DNA of 64,000 bases from Pseudomonas tumuqii (GTDB taxonomy: Bacteria; Pseudomonadota; Gammaproteobacteria; Pseudomonadales; Pseudomonadaceae), in contig NZ_JAAOJA010000001.1 in the NCBI RefSeq assembly GCF_013184545.1, positions 248,001-312,000 of the forward strand, in the 5' to 3' direction. How positions within the stretch are numbered: position 1 is the first letter of the stretch; every line of letters starts with the position of its first letter. Positions 56,070 through 64,000 of this stretch are shown here, piece by piece. Made by a program: the position numbers and the translations under genes. The notes under the pieces are model-generated. The model ran no database searches. It was not told where the DNA came from and saw only the letters and a list, made by a program, of their open reading frames with translations.

Positions 56070-57677
56070 TCAGTGGCGGAAATGGCGCATGCCGGTGAAT
56101 ACCATGGCGATATTCGCTTCGTCGGCGGCGGCGATCACTTCCGCATCGCGCATCGAACCACCCGGCTGGATCACCGCGGTGATGCCGTTGGCGGCGGCGT
56201 TATCCAGTCCGTCGCGGAACGGGAAGAAGGCGTCGGACGCCATCACCGAGCCCGCTACCTGCAGGCCGGCATGCTCGGCCTTGATCGCGGCGATACGGGC
56301 GGAGTTGACGCGGCTCATCTGGCCGGCGCCGACACCGATGGTCTGACGGTTCTTGGCGTAGACGATGGCGTTGGATTTGACGAACTTGGCCACTTTCCAG
56401 GCGAAGATCAGGTCGTGGATTTCCTGCTCGCTGGGCGCGCGCTGGGTGACGATCTTCAGGTCTTGCGCCTTGATCATGCCGATGTCGCGGCTCTGCACCA
56501 GCAGGCCGCCGTTGACCCGCTTGAAGTCCCAGCCGGGGCTGCGCTCGGCCGGCCATTGGCCGCATTCGAGCAGGCGCACGTTGGCCTTGGCGGCCACCAC
56601 ATCGCGGGCCGCCTGGGAAATCTTCGGGGCGATGATCACTTCGACGAACTGACGCTCGACGATGGCCTGGGCGGTGGCGCCGTCCAGTTCGCGGTTGAAG
56701 GCGATGATGCCGCCGAAGGCCGATTCGGTGTCGGTGGCGTAGGCCAGTTCGTAGGCCTGGCGGATGCCGCCTTCGTTGTCCAGGGCCACGGCCACGCCGC
56801 AGGGGTTGGCGTGCTTGACGATGACGCAGGCCGGCTTGACGAAGCTCTTCACGCATTCGAGGGCGGCGTCGGTGTCGGCGACGTTGTTGAACGACAGTTC
56901 CTTGCCCTGCAGCTGCACGGCGGTGGAAATGCTCGCTTCGCCTTTCTTCGCCTCGACATAGAAGGCCGCGCTCTGGTGCGGATTCTCGCCGTAGCGCATT
57001 TCCTGGGCCTTGATGAACTGGCTGTTGAAGGTGCGCGGGAAGGTGCCGCGGGCTTCAGTGCTCAGCGTCTCGCGGCTCTGGTCGATGGTGCCCAGGTAGT
57101 TGGCGATCATGCCGTCATAGGCGGCAGTGTGCTCGAAGGCCTTGAGCGCCAGGTCGAAGCGCTGGGCGTAGGTCAGGCCGCCGGCCTTCAGGCTGTCGAG
57201 GATGCCGGTGTAGTCGGAAGCACTGACCACGATGGCCACGTCTTTGTGGTTCTTGGCTGCCGAGCGAACCATGGTCGGGCCGCCAATGTCGATGTTCTCG
57301 ATGGCGTCGGCCAGGTCGCAGTCAGGCTTGGCGACCGTGGCTTCGAAGGGGTAGAGGTTGACCGCGACCAGGTCGATCGGCTTGATCCCGTGCTGCTCCA
57401 TGACCGCACCGTCGAGGGCGCGACGGCCGAGGATGCCGCCGTGGATCTTCGGGTGCAGGGTCTTGACCCGACCATCCATCATCTCCGGGAAGCCGGTGTA
57501 GTCGGCGACCTCTACAGCGGCCACGCCGTTGTCCTTGAGCAGTTTGTAGGTGCCGCCGGTGGAGAGGATTTCCACGTTCAGGGCGACGAGCTCGCGGGCG
57601 AATTCAAGGATGCCGGTCTTGTCGGAAACGCTGATCAGCGCACGGCGGACGGGGAGGCGGGTAGTCTGGTCGGTCAT
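56070..57677 (-). CDS. purH: Bifunctional AICAR transformylase / IMP cyclohydrolase PurH
   Basis: PurH performs the last two steps of IMP synthesis. The 535-aa protein has the N-terminal MGS-like cyclohydrolase domain ([38 protein letters not shown]) and the AICAR transformylase domain with the [12 protein letters not shown] motif (catalytic Lys-His), [13 protein letters not shown] and the C-terminal [21 protein letters not shown] 57677 is the start; a TTG directly precedes it. It is co-directional with fis and dusB and follows fis after 86 bp. Confidence 0.97.
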   Translation of the reverse strand: MTDQTTRLPVRRALISVSDKTGILEFARELVALNVEILSTGGTYKLLKDNGVAAVEVADYTGFPEMMDGRVKTLHPKIHGGILGRRALDGAVMEQHGIKPIDLVAVNLYPFEATVAKPDCDLADAIENIDIGGPTMVRSAAKNHKDVAIVVSASDYTGILDSLKAGGLTYAQRFDLALKAFEHTAAYDGMIANYLGTIDQSRETLSTEARGTFPRTFNSQFIKAQEMRYGENPHQSAAFYVEAKKGEASISTAVQLQGKELSFNNVADTDAALECVKSFVKPACVIVKHANPCGVAVALDNEGGIRQAYELAYATDTESAFGGIIAFNRELDGATAQAIVERQFVEVIIAPKISQAARDVVAAKANVRLLECGQWPAERSPGWDFKRVNGGLLVQSRDIGMIKAQDLKIVTQRAPSEQEIHDLIFAWKVAKFVKSNAIVYAKNRQTIGVGAGQMSRVNSARIAAIKAEHAGLQVAGSVMASDAFFPFRDGLDNAAANGITAVIQPGGSMRDAEVIAAADEANIAMVFTGMRHFRH

Positions 57678-57709
57678 CAATCGGATCCGGTTGCGTAATA
57701 GAAAATGGG

Positions 57710-57736
57710 CTTGAAGCCGCAGCAGTCAGCTTCAAG
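57710..57736 (-). terminator. Possible weak terminator between fis and purH
   Basis: CTTGAAGC and GCTTCAAG form an 8-bp stem 27 bp after the fis stop. On the minus strand the following sequence CCCATTTTC is only weakly T-rich, so partial termination is likely at best. Confidence 0.4.
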
Positions 57737-57763
57737 AAAAAGCACTCTGCCCGGCGTGCAGCT

Positions 57764-58084
57764 TCAGAGCAGGTCGTACTGCTTGAGCTTCTTGCGCAGG
57801 GTGCCGCGATTCAGGCCGAGCAGCTCGGAGGCCTTGGTCTGGTTGCCCTTGACGTAATTCATCACGGTTTCCAGCAGTGGCGCTTCCACTTCGCTGAGCA
57901 CCAGGTTGTAGACGTCGGTGACGTCCGCGCCCTCGAGGTGGGCAAAATAGTTGTGCAGTGCTTTCTCGACACTACCGCGCAGGGTTTGCCCTTCTTCGCT
58001 CGGCGTATTGAGGTGCTGTTTCAAGCTTGTGCTGTCGCTCACGGGAGCCATTCCAGTTCCAAAAGTGTCGGTCAACATCGTCAT
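57764..58084 (-). CDS. fis: Nucleoid protein Fis
   Basis: Fis is a DNA-bending nucleoid protein that activates rRNA promoters and modulates many others. The 106-aa product begins [11 protein letters not shown] and ends with the canonical helix-turn-helix ([20 protein letters not shown]). The N-terminal beta-hairpin arm, which contacts Hin/Gin-type recombinases in E. coli, is less conserved here. Its ATG overlaps the dusB stop by 4 nt; dusB-fis is the conserved operon across gammaproteobacteria. Confidence 0.97.
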   Translation of the reverse strand: MTMLTDTFGTGMAPVSDSTSLKQHLNTPSEEGQTLRGSVEKALHNYFAHLEGADVTDVYNLVLSEVEAPLLETVMNYVKGNQTKASELLGLNRGTLRKKLKQYDLL

Positions 58085-59079
58085 GCGGCCACCCCATCTC
58101 CATTGTTATGCCGTTCGCCGAAGAACTCGCGAACGTTGGTGCACTGCGCGTCCGTACTTTCCAGGCGATTGAACCGGGCGCGAAACTCCCTGGCGCCCGG
58201 CAAGGTTGCGAGGTACCAGCCAACATGCTTGCGGGCGATGCGTACACCCATCACCTCGCCATAGAACAGGTGCAGCTCGGCCAGGTGCCCTAGCAGAATA
58301 CGTTCCACCTCGGACAGGCTCGGCGCCGCCAGCTTCTGGCCGGTGCGCAGGTAGTGCTCGATCTCGCGGAAAATCCACGGCCGGCCCTGGGCTGCCCGGC
58401 CGATCAACAGGCCGTCGGCGCCGGTGGCGGCCAATACCGCCTTGGCCTTCTCCGGCGAGTCGATGTCGCCATTGGCCAGTACCGGAATCGACACCGCCTG
58501 CTTGATGGCGGCGATGCTGTCGTATTCGGCATTGCCGGTGTACAGATCGGCGCGGGTGCGGCCATGCACCGCCAAGGCCACTATTCCCGCCTGCTCGGCA
58601 ATCTTCGCCACGCTGATGCCGTTCTTGTTCTGCCGGTCCCAGCCGGTACGGATTTTCAGGGTCACCGGCACATCCACCGCGGCGACCACCGCCTGTAAAA
58701 TCTCGCGCACCAGGCCCTCGTCCCTCAGCAGGGCAGAGCCCGCGGCCTTGTTGCAGACCTTCTTGGCCGGGCAGCCCATGTTGATGTCAATAATCTGCGC
58801 ACCCAAGGCGACATTTCGTCGCGCCGCCTCGGCCAGCATCTGCGGGTCGCCACCGGCGATCTGCACCGAGCGCGGCTCGGCATCGTCTTGATGGATCAAG
58901 CGCAGGCTCGACTTGCGGGTGTTCCACAGGCGCACATCGCTGGTGACCATTTCCGATACCACCATGCCTGCCCCCATGCGATGGCAGAGCTGGCGGAACG
59001 GCCGGTCGGTGACTCCGGCCATGGGCGCGAGAATCAGCGAATTGGGCAATGTGTAGGGGCCGATGCATAACGCCGACAT
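58081..59079 (-). CDS. dusB: tRNA-dihydrouridine synthase DusB
   Basis: DusB is an FMN-dependent reductase that makes dihydrouridine at U17 of tRNAs. The 332-aa TIM-barrel protein has [56 protein letters not shown] (catalytic Cys in [10 protein letters not shown]), [12 protein letters not shown] and [17 protein letters not shown]. It is the first gene of the dusB-fis operon and overlaps fis by 4 nt. The 236-bp upstream gap holds the operon promoter; I could not fix the exact hexamers. Confidence 0.96.
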   Translation of the reverse strand: MSALCIGPYTLPNSLILAPMAGVTDRPFRQLCHRMGAGMVVSEMVTSDVRLWNTRKSSLRLIHQDDAEPRSVQIAGGDPQMLAEAARRNVALGAQIIDINMGCPAKKVCNKAAGSALLRDEGLVREILQAVVAAVDVPVTLKIRTGWDRQNKNGISVAKIAEQAGIVALAVHGRTRADLYTGNAEYDSIAAIKQAVSIPVLANGDIDSPEKAKAVLAATGADGLLIGRAAQGRPWIFREIEHYLRTGQKLAAPSLSEVERILLGHLAELHLFYGEVMGVRIARKHVGWYLATLPGAREFRARFNRLESTDAQCTNVREFFGERHNNGDGVAA

Positions 59080-59315
59080 GGGGCTTCCCTGCTCAAGAGA
59101 TGTACTGTTGAGGCCAATAGGAGACTGTGAAAAAGGGTGGGAATCATACCCGCTCTGGATGACCGGATAAAGGCTGTTTTGAACAAATTCTGAACAGCTA
59201 TGGGCTTATCGCCAAGGGTTAGATTCGCTCCCGGAAAACCGGCAAGAACGCCCGGGATCGGCCAGACGCGAGCGGGGGGAGGGTTGTAGTGGTCTGGATG
59301 GCGATTGCCCAGCCC

Positions 59316-60674
59316 TTACTCCGGCGAGTGGAAGCTCAGGCTGTAGTTAACCGCCTGGGTGCCTGGGTCGAGGATGTCCAGGGACACATGAATAGGTGTC
59401 TGTGGCGGCATTTCTGCCTGCCCGGCCAGTTCGCCGGCGAGGTACTCGCTGGGTTTGAAGCGGCGACTGGCCAGTAGTCGACCATTGATGTCGGCAAAGC
59501 GCATTTCCAACAGGGGGAATGGCTGGGCGAAGGGCGCACGGTTATACAGGATTGCATCGACGACCAGGGCGCCGCTGAACTCGGGATGGCTACGCACCAC
59601 CAGGTTGCTGCTCTTGATCTGGCTGATATCGACCTTGGACGGCAAGGTACAACCAATCAGCGGGCAGAGCTGCTCGAACCAGGGACGGTATTGATCCTGG
59701 CGGGCCAGTTCGTCGAAGTTGTAATGGATGTGCTGAGCGATCAGGGCGGTCGCGGCCAGCAGGTTCAGCAGGCCCCAGCCGAGCCAGCGGCCCCAGGGCT
59801 TGCGCGCTGGCTGCCAGTCCAGTTGCAGCGGTTCGTCGTCCAGTTCGAACAGGTGTTCGTCACGCAGGCCGGGCTCGCTGCGCGCCGTTATTCTATCGGC
59901 CTGGCGCGGCGCGGCGGGGGCGGGCTGTTGTTCGTCCGGCGTGTCGAGGTCGTCCAGGTCCAGGTCAAGGCCGGGGTCGTCGCGCTGGGCGCTCAGGCTG
60001 GGCTCATCCAGTGCGGGAGGCTGATCGTCTGCCTCCAGCGCGCTGAGTTTGAGCGGCGCTACGTCGCGAACAGGGGAATCTGCCACGTGCGCCGTGTCTG
60101 GGGGCGTTGTCGCAGGCGACTCGTTCGCTGAGACCAGTGTCTGGGGCGCAGTACTGGGGGCCGCGGGGGCGATGCTCGCTGGCGGTTGGGGCGAGTCCTC
60201 GTGCAGGAGGGCTTCGGCCCAGTCTTCGTCATGGGCCAGAATCCCGCTATCCGCGGCTGGGCGGAAGGGCTCGCTATGTTCGGGCCTCTGATTCAGCGCG
60301 AGGAACTGCTGCGACAGTTGCTGTTCCTGCTCCTCCAGCTTGGCCAGCTCCTCGTCGAGATCGAGGCTGTCGAGGTCCAGGTCGTCGTGAATCCACAGCG
60401 TATCGCTGTCGTTTTGGTTCTGCGGGGCGAATGGTTCGGGCTCGGCCTGGACGCTTGGCGCGACGTCCGGGCTGGTCGCCGCAGGCATCAAGGACGCGGC
60501 CTGTGGCGCAGCGCCGGGCAGCTGCTGGCCCTGTTCGAGCAGTTGTTGCGCGGCGTTGAAGACGTGCAGGCAGGCACCGCAGCGCACGGCGCCGCGGGCG
60601 GCGCCTAGCTGCATGAGGCTCACGCGAAAGCTTGTGCGGCACTGGGGGCACTGGGTGACGAAACTTTCGGTCAT
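59316..60674 (-). CDS. Zinc-ribbon/DUF3426 single-span membrane protein
   Basis: The 452-aa protein begins with an MJ0042-type zinc ribbon (CPQCRTSFRV ... VRCGACLHVFNAA, four Cys). A long acidic, low-complexity linker follows (about 45-280; TLWIHDDLDLDSLDLDEELA), then a membrane segment (WLGWGLLNLLAATALIAQHI, about 293-312), and a C-terminal DUF3426 domain facing the periplasm. The role is unknown, but the neighbourhood with prmA, dusB and fis matches P. aeruginosa. GTG or ATG choice is clear: MTESFVTQCPQC at 60674. Confidence 0.85.
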   Translation of the reverse strand: MTESFVTQCPQCRTSFRVSLMQLGAARGAVRCGACLHVFNAAQQLLEQGQQLPGAAPQAASLMPAATSPDVAPSVQAEPEPFAPQNQNDSDTLWIHDDLDLDSLDLDEELAKLEEQEQQLSQQFLALNQRPEHSEPFRPAADSGILAHDEDWAEALLHEDSPQPPASIAPAAPSTAPQTLVSANESPATTPPDTAHVADSPVRDVAPLKLSALEADDQPPALDEPSLSAQRDDPGLDLDLDDLDTPDEQQPAPAAPRQADRITARSEPGLRDEHLFELDDEPLQLDWQPARKPWGRWLGWGLLNLLAATALIAQHIHYNFDELARQDQYRPWFEQLCPLIGCTLPSKVDISQIKSSNLVVRSHPEFSGALVVDAILYNRAPFAQPFPLLEMRFADINGRLLASRRFKPSEYLAGELAGQAEMPPQTPIHVSLDILDPGTQAVNYSLSFHSPE

Positions 60675-60755
60675 GCGACAATCCGTCGGCCTGCGAACAG
60701 GGGAATCAAGGCGATTAGTCTAACGCAAGTGCCTGAACAAGCGGCAGTGCCTAGT

Positions 60756-61634
60756 CTAGCGACGAGTACCACTGATGCGCACCCAGCCGTCCTTCTCCGC
60801 GGTCGGGTCGAGTACGAAGGCGTCGGCGTAGGCTTCGCGCACCTCCTCGGCTTGCTCGGCGAGAATGCCCGACAGGGCCAGGCGTCCGCCGGGCTTGACC
60901 AGGCTGGTGATCTGCGCTGCCAGGGCCACCAGCGGCCCGGCGAGGATATTGGCGACTACCACGTCGGCCTGCTGCTGCGGCAGGTCGGCAGGCAGGTAGA
61001 GCGGGAAGCACGCCGGGTCGATGCCGTTGCGCCCGGCATTGTCGCGCGACGCTTCCAGGGCCTGCGGGTCGATGTCGGTGCCAACCGCCCGGGGAGCGCC
61101 CAGGAGCAGGGCGGCGATGGCCAGGATGCCCGAGCCGCAGCCGAAATCCAGCACCTCGCAGTGGCGCAGATCCTGGCTGTCGAGCCATTCCAGGCACAGT
61201 GCGGTGGTCGGATGGGTGCCGGTGCCGAATGCCAGGCCGGGGTCGAGCAGCAGGTTGACCGCGTCCGGCTCGGGTGCGGCATGCCAGCTGGGCACTATCC
61301 ACAGGCGTTGGCCGAAGCGCATGGGGTGGAAGTTGTCCATCCAGCTGCGCTCCCAGTCCTGATCGGCAATCACCTCGGCCTGATGCTCGGGCAGGGCGGC
61401 GCCGGTCAGCAGCTGCAGGTGGGCAAACACCGCCTCGGCCTGGGTGTCGGCCTCGAACAGGGCGAGCAGGTGGGTGTGCGACCACAGCGGGGTGGTGCCC
61501 AGGTCCGGCTCGAAAATCGGCTGGTCTTCGGCGTCCATGAAGGTCACCGACACGGCACCCACTTCCAGCAGGGCGTCTTCGTAAGTTTCTGCCTGATCCG
61601 GGGTGATGGCGAGACGGACTTGTAACCAGGGCAT
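60756..61634 (-). CDS. prmA: Ribosomal protein L11 methyltransferase PrmA
   Basis: PrmA trimethylates lysines and the N-terminus of ribosomal protein uL11. The 292-aa product ([20 protein letters not shown]) has an N-terminal L11-binding domain, a linker, and the SAM domain with [20 protein letters not shown], the [17 protein letters not shown] acidic loop, and [14 protein letters not shown] (post-I N-I-L-A motif of PrmA). ATG 61634 is preferred; 12 extra in-frame codons lie upstream. It is 81 bp upstream of the DUF3426 gene, co-directional. Confidence 0.96.
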   Translation of the reverse strand: MPWLQVRLAITPDQAETYEDALLEVGAVSVTFMDAEDQPIFEPDLGTTPLWSHTHLLALFEADTQAEAVFAHLQLLTGAALPEHQAEVIADQDWERSWMDNFHPMRFGQRLWIVPSWHAAPEPDAVNLLLDPGLAFGTGTHPTTALCLEWLDSQDLRHCEVLDFGCGSGILAIAALLLGAPRAVGTDIDPQALEASRDNAGRNGIDPACFPLYLPADLPQQQADVVVANILAGPLVALAAQITSLVKPGGRLALSGILAEQAEEVREAYADAFVLDPTAEKDGWVRISGTRR

Positions 61635-61729
61635 GGGAAACCTCGTGAGCGCTGTGGCGTGATGGTGCAATTGGCCGCGCAGCTTACTTGAAGCGGTGGT
61701 CCGGCTGCCACCGCCGCGCCGCGCAGAAA

Positions 61730-61771
61730 CGACAAGGGCCGCCCAATGGCAGCCCTTGTCGAGACTTTTTT
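61730..61771. terminator. Terminator after accC
   Basis: CGACAAGGGC (61730-61739) pairs perfectly with GCCCTTGTCG (61752-61761). On the plus strand GAGACTTTTTT follows; on the minus strand, the direction of accC, it is followed only by TTTCTG. It ends the accBC transcript 79 bp after accC and may be bidirectional. Confidence 0.65.
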
Positions 61772-61792
61772 CATGACATGGTGCGCTGGAAC

Positions 61793-61814
61793 GAGGCTGT
61801 TTTTAACGCAGTAT
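61793..61814. repeat. Truncated copy of the 54400 MITE-like element next to accC
   Basis: GAGGCTGTTTTTAACGCAGTAT differs at one base from the stretch at 54487-54508 in the right half of the MITE-like element, and the resemblance continues weakly after it. The terminal repeat is missing. It ends 26 bp before the accC stop codon. Confidence 0.6.
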
Positions 61815-61839
61815 CGCGGACGCGCAGCCACTCATGGGA

Positions 61840-63189
61840 TCAGTGCTTATCCATACCCAGTTTCTTTTCCAGGTAATGGATATTCACGCCACCTTTGCAG
61901 AAGCCCTTGTCGCGCACCAGATCGCGGTGCAGCGGCACGTTGGTCTTGATGCCGTCGACGACGATTTCATCCAGGGCGTTGCGCATGCGGGCCAGGGCCT
62001 CGTCGCGGGTCGCGCCGTAGGTGATCAGCTTGCCGATCAGCGAGTCGTAGTGCGGCGGTACGGTGTAGCCGCTGTACAGGTGCGAATCGACCCGCACGCC
62101 ATTGCCGCCAGGGGCATGGAAGTGCTTGACCTTGCCGGGGCAGGGCATGAAGTTGTCCGGGTCTTCGGCGTTGATCCGGCATTCCAGGGCGTGGCCGCGG
62201 ATCACCACGTCCTCCTGGGTGAACGACAGCTTGTTGCCGGCGGCGATGCTGAGCATCTCCTTGACGATGTCGATGCCGGTGACCATTTCCGAAACCGGGT
62301 GCTCGACCTGTACGCGGGTGTTCATCTCGATGAAGTAGAAGTGGCCGTCTTCATAGAGGAACTCGAAGGTGCCGGCGCCGCGATAACCGATTTCGATGCA
62401 GGCATCGACGCAGCGCTTGAGCACTTCGGCGCGGGCCTGTTCATCGATGAACGGTGCCGGTGCTTCTTCCAGCACCTTCTGGTGGCGGCGCTGCAGCGAG
62501 CAGTCGCGGTCACCCAGGTGGATGGCATGACCCTGGCCGTCGGACAGTACCTGGACTTCCACGTGGCGTGGGTTGCCGAGGAACTTCTCCAGATAGACCA
62601 TCGGGTTGCCGAACACCGAACCGGCTTCGCTGCGGGTCAGCTTGGCCGACTTGATCAGGTCTTCTTCCTTGTGCACTACGCGCATGCCGCGACCGCCACC
62701 GCCGCCAGCAGCCTTGATGATCACCGGGTAGCCGACTTCACGGGCAATCGCCAGGGCGACTTCCTCTTCTTCCGGCAACGGGCCGTCGGAGCCGGGTACC
62801 ACCGGCACGCCGGCGCGCTTCATGGCGTCCTTGGCCGAAACCTTGTCGCCCATCAGGCGGATGGTTTCGGCTTTCGGGCCGATAAAGGCGAAGCCGGAGT
62901 TTTCCACCTGTTCGGCGAAATCGGCGTTTTCCGCGAGGAAGCCGTAGCCGGGGTGGATCGCCGTGGCGCCGGTGACTTCGGCGGCGCTGATGATCGCCGG
63001 AATGTTCAGGTAGGACAGGGCGCCGGATGCCGGACCGATACACACCGATTCATCGGCCAGGCCCAGGTGCATCAGGTCGCGGTCGGCGGTGGAGTGCACC
63101 GCGACGGTCTTGATGCCCAGCTCTTTGCAGGCGCGCAAGACGCGCAGGGCGATCTCGCCGCGGTTGGCGATCAGAACTTTTTCCAACAT
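61840..63189 (-). CDS. accC: Acetyl-CoA carboxylase, biotin carboxylase subunit AccC
   Basis: AccC carboxylates biotin on AccB, the first half-reaction to malonyl-CoA. The 449-aa product ([20 protein letters not shown]) has [36 protein letters not shown] (ATP-grasp glycine loop), the [21 protein letters not shown] segment, [20 protein letters not shown] and the [13 protein letters not shown] region. ATG 63189 is standard; frame is open for 7 more codons. It is downstream of accB by 17 bp. Confidence 0.98.
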   Translation of the reverse strand: MLEKVLIANRGEIALRVLRACKELGIKTVAVHSTADRDLMHLGLADESVCIGPASGALSYLNIPAIISAAEVTGATAIHPGYGFLAENADFAEQVENSGFAFIGPKAETIRLMGDKVSAKDAMKRAGVPVVPGSDGPLPEEEEVALAIAREVGYPVIIKAAGGGGGRGMRVVHKEEDLIKSAKLTRSEAGSVFGNPMVYLEKFLGNPRHVEVQVLSDGQGHAIHLGDRDCSLQRRHQKVLEEAPAPFIDEQARAEVLKRCVDACIEIGYRGAGTFEFLYEDGHFYFIEMNTRVQVEHPVSEMVTGIDIVKEMLSIAAGNKLSFTQEDVVIRGHALECRINAEDPDNFMPCPGKVKHFHAPGGNGVRVDSHLYSGYTVPPHYDSLIGKLITYGATRDEALARMRNALDEIVVDGIKTNVPLHRDLVRDKGFCKGGVNIHYLEKKLGMDKH

Positions 63190-63206
63190 CGCTGGCTCTC
63201 CGCGCT

Positions 63207-63662
63207 TCAAACGATGGTGAACAGGGGCTGGTCGTATTCCACCGGCTGGCCGTTCTCGCCCAGGATGGATTCGACGGTGCCACTGCTCTCGGCCTCGATG
63301 TGGTTCATCATCTTCATCGCTTCGACGATGCAGAGGATGTCGCCTTTCTTCACGCTCGAACCGACTTCAACGAAGTTGGCCGAGGTCGGCGAGGCGGCGC
63401 GGAAGAAGGTGCCGACCATCGGCGAGCGCACTACGGTGCCGTTCAGCTTGGCGGCAGCCGGAGCGGCGGCTTCGGCGGCGGCAACGGGAGCGGCGGGCGC
63501 TGCCGGTGCTGGCTGCGGGGCGTACATGGGTTGCTGGGCGTAGGTCGGTTGCTTGCCGTGACGGCTGATGCGCACGGACTCTTCGCCTTCGCGAATTTCC
63601 AGCTCGTCGATGCCGGATTCTTCCAGCAGTTCGATCAGTTTCTTGACTTTACGTATATCCAT
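63207..63662 (-). CDS. accB: Acetyl-CoA carboxylase, biotin carboxyl carrier protein AccB
   Basis: AccB carries the biotin that shuttles CO2 between carboxylase and transferase. The 151-aa protein begins [19 protein letters not shown], has a Pro/Ala-rich flexible linker (about 45-72), and a biotinyl domain with [13 protein letters not shown], the biotinylated lysine being K117. The thumb ([19 protein letters not shown]) is present. accB-accC form an operon with aroQ just upstream, the classical aroQ-accB-accC arrangement. Confidence 0.98.
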   Translation of the reverse strand: MDIRKVKKLIELLEESGIDELEIREGEESVRISRHGKQPTYAQQPMYAPQPAPAAPAAPVAAAEAAAPAAAKLNGTVVRSPMVGTFFRAASPTSANFVEVGSSVKKGDILCIVEAMKMMNHIEAESSGTVESILGENGQPVEYDQPLFTIV

Positions 63663-63684
63663 AGTGGCTCAACTCCCAGTGAGG

Positions 63685-64000
63685 TCAGGGCTGTTCAAGT
63701 TGTTCGAGTGCGGCCTCCAGGGCCAGCCGGTAACCGCTGGCGCCAAGACCGCAGATCACCCCTACGGCAACATCGGAAAAGTAGGAGTGATGGCGGAAAG
63801 CTTCGCGTTTGTGCACGTTGGACAGGTGCACTTCGATGAATGGGATGCTCACCGCCAGCAATGCGTCACGTAATGCGACGCTGGTATGGGTAAAAGCGGC
63901 GGGATTGATCAGGATAAAGTCGACACCTTCGCCTTTTGCGGCGTGAATGCGCTCGATCAGCTCGTACTCGGCATTGCTCTGCAGGTAGAGCAGATGATGG
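63685..64000 (-). CDS. aroQ: Type II 3-dehydroquinate dehydratase AroQ (5' part beyond window)
   Basis: AroQ removes water from 3-dehydroquinate in the shikimate pathway. Only the C-terminal 104 residues are in the window, ending ...[11 protein letters not shown] before the TGA at 63685-63687. Type II motifs are clear: [54 protein letters not shown] and [18 protein letters not shown]. The N-terminus with the catalytic Tyr lies outside to the right. It is 22 bp upstream of accB in the same direction, so likely the same transcript. Confidence 0.96.
   Translation of the reverse strand, partial: HHLLYLQSNAEYELIERIHAAKGEGVDFILINPAAFTHTSVALRDALLAVSIPFIEVHLSNVHKREAFRHHSYFSDVAVGVICGLGASGYRLALEAALEQLEQP

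Noticed and set aside
54539..57677. Purine riboswitch upstream of purD or purH
   Set aside because: I found no purine aptamer-like three-way junction in the leaders; the gap sequences are explained by repeats.
56022..57698. 558-codon open frame antisense to purH
   Set aside because: Same GC-driven shadow effect; purH on the minus strand is unambiguous.
61834..63543. 569-codon open frame antisense to accC and accB
   Set aside because: Shadow of two certain genes on the other strand; low-complexity Gly/His/Asp content typical of antisense frames.

Overview
The window is chromosomal DNA of a Pseudomonas-type gammaproteobacterium. The evidence is high GC, a gene order I recognise from the Pseudomonas chromosome (rsgA, orn, queG, nnr, tsaE, amiB, mutL, miaA, hfq, hflX, hflKC, hisZ, purA, tRNA-Leu, rnr, rlmB, rpsF, rpsR, rplI, dnaB, alr, then urease and urea uptake, retS, purD, purH, fis, dusB, prmA, accC, accB, aroQ), and proteins that closely resemble P. 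aeruginosa ones from memory. REP-like intergenic repeats suggest a species related to, but distinct from, P. aeruginosa. I cannot name the species. There is no sign of a prophage, CRISPR array, complete insertion sequence or genomic island.

Layout. 1-15 kb: rsgA (cut by the left edge) lies divergent to a membrane-anchored methyltransferase and orn. queG and nnr are divergent, and nnr starts a tightly packed run: nnr-tsaE-amiB-mutL-miaA-hfq-hflX-hflK-hflC-DUF2065-hisZ, leading to purA. 16.8-27.7 kb: a chemotaxis receptor, tRNA-Leu(CAG) on the minus strand, rnr-rlmB, the small ribosomal protein operon rpsF-rpsR-(membrane protein)-rplI, then dnaB and alr. 27.7-39.1 kb: a more accessory stretch with a 7TM-DISM diguanylate cyclase, YgiQ radical SAM protein, an Hsp70-like ATPase, three small membrane or envelope proteins, oxaloacetate decarboxylase, a C4 zinc-finger protein and an EamA transporter. 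39.1-49.1 kb: one minus-strand urea module, transcribed urtA-B-C-D-E then ureD-ureA-GNAT-ureB-ureC. 49.1-54.2 kb: a MarC-family protein, a two-gene unit of a diglycine-tailed MoaD/ThiS-like protein with an Asp-box beta-propeller, and retS. 54.4-64 kb: purD, purH, dusB-fis, a zinc-ribbon DUF3426 protein, prmA, accB-accC and the 3' part of aroQ.

How the genes work together. The urea block imports urea at nanomolar to micromolar levels (Urt ABC transporter) and hydrolyses it to ammonia (UreABC with UreD). Upstream of urtA there is a good sigma-54 -24/-12 element and, about 100 bp further up, a near-perfect NtrC dyad. This makes nitrogen-limitation control through NtrC the obvious reading. The accessory genes ureEFG are not in the window. 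The hfq-hflX-hflKC, mutL-miaA and rnr-rlmB blocks are the conserved RNA and protein quality-control superoperon. RetS and the DISM-GGDEF protein both belong to the lifestyle-switch signalling network (Gac/Rsm and c-di-GMP).

The least explained items are: (i) the MoaD/ThiS-like plus beta-propeller pair; (ii) the repeats sitting in nearly every gap of the urea cluster; (iii) a set of structured repeats that share one architecture but differ in stem sequence, one of which forms the core of a 139-bp MITE-like element that abuts the purD stop codon.
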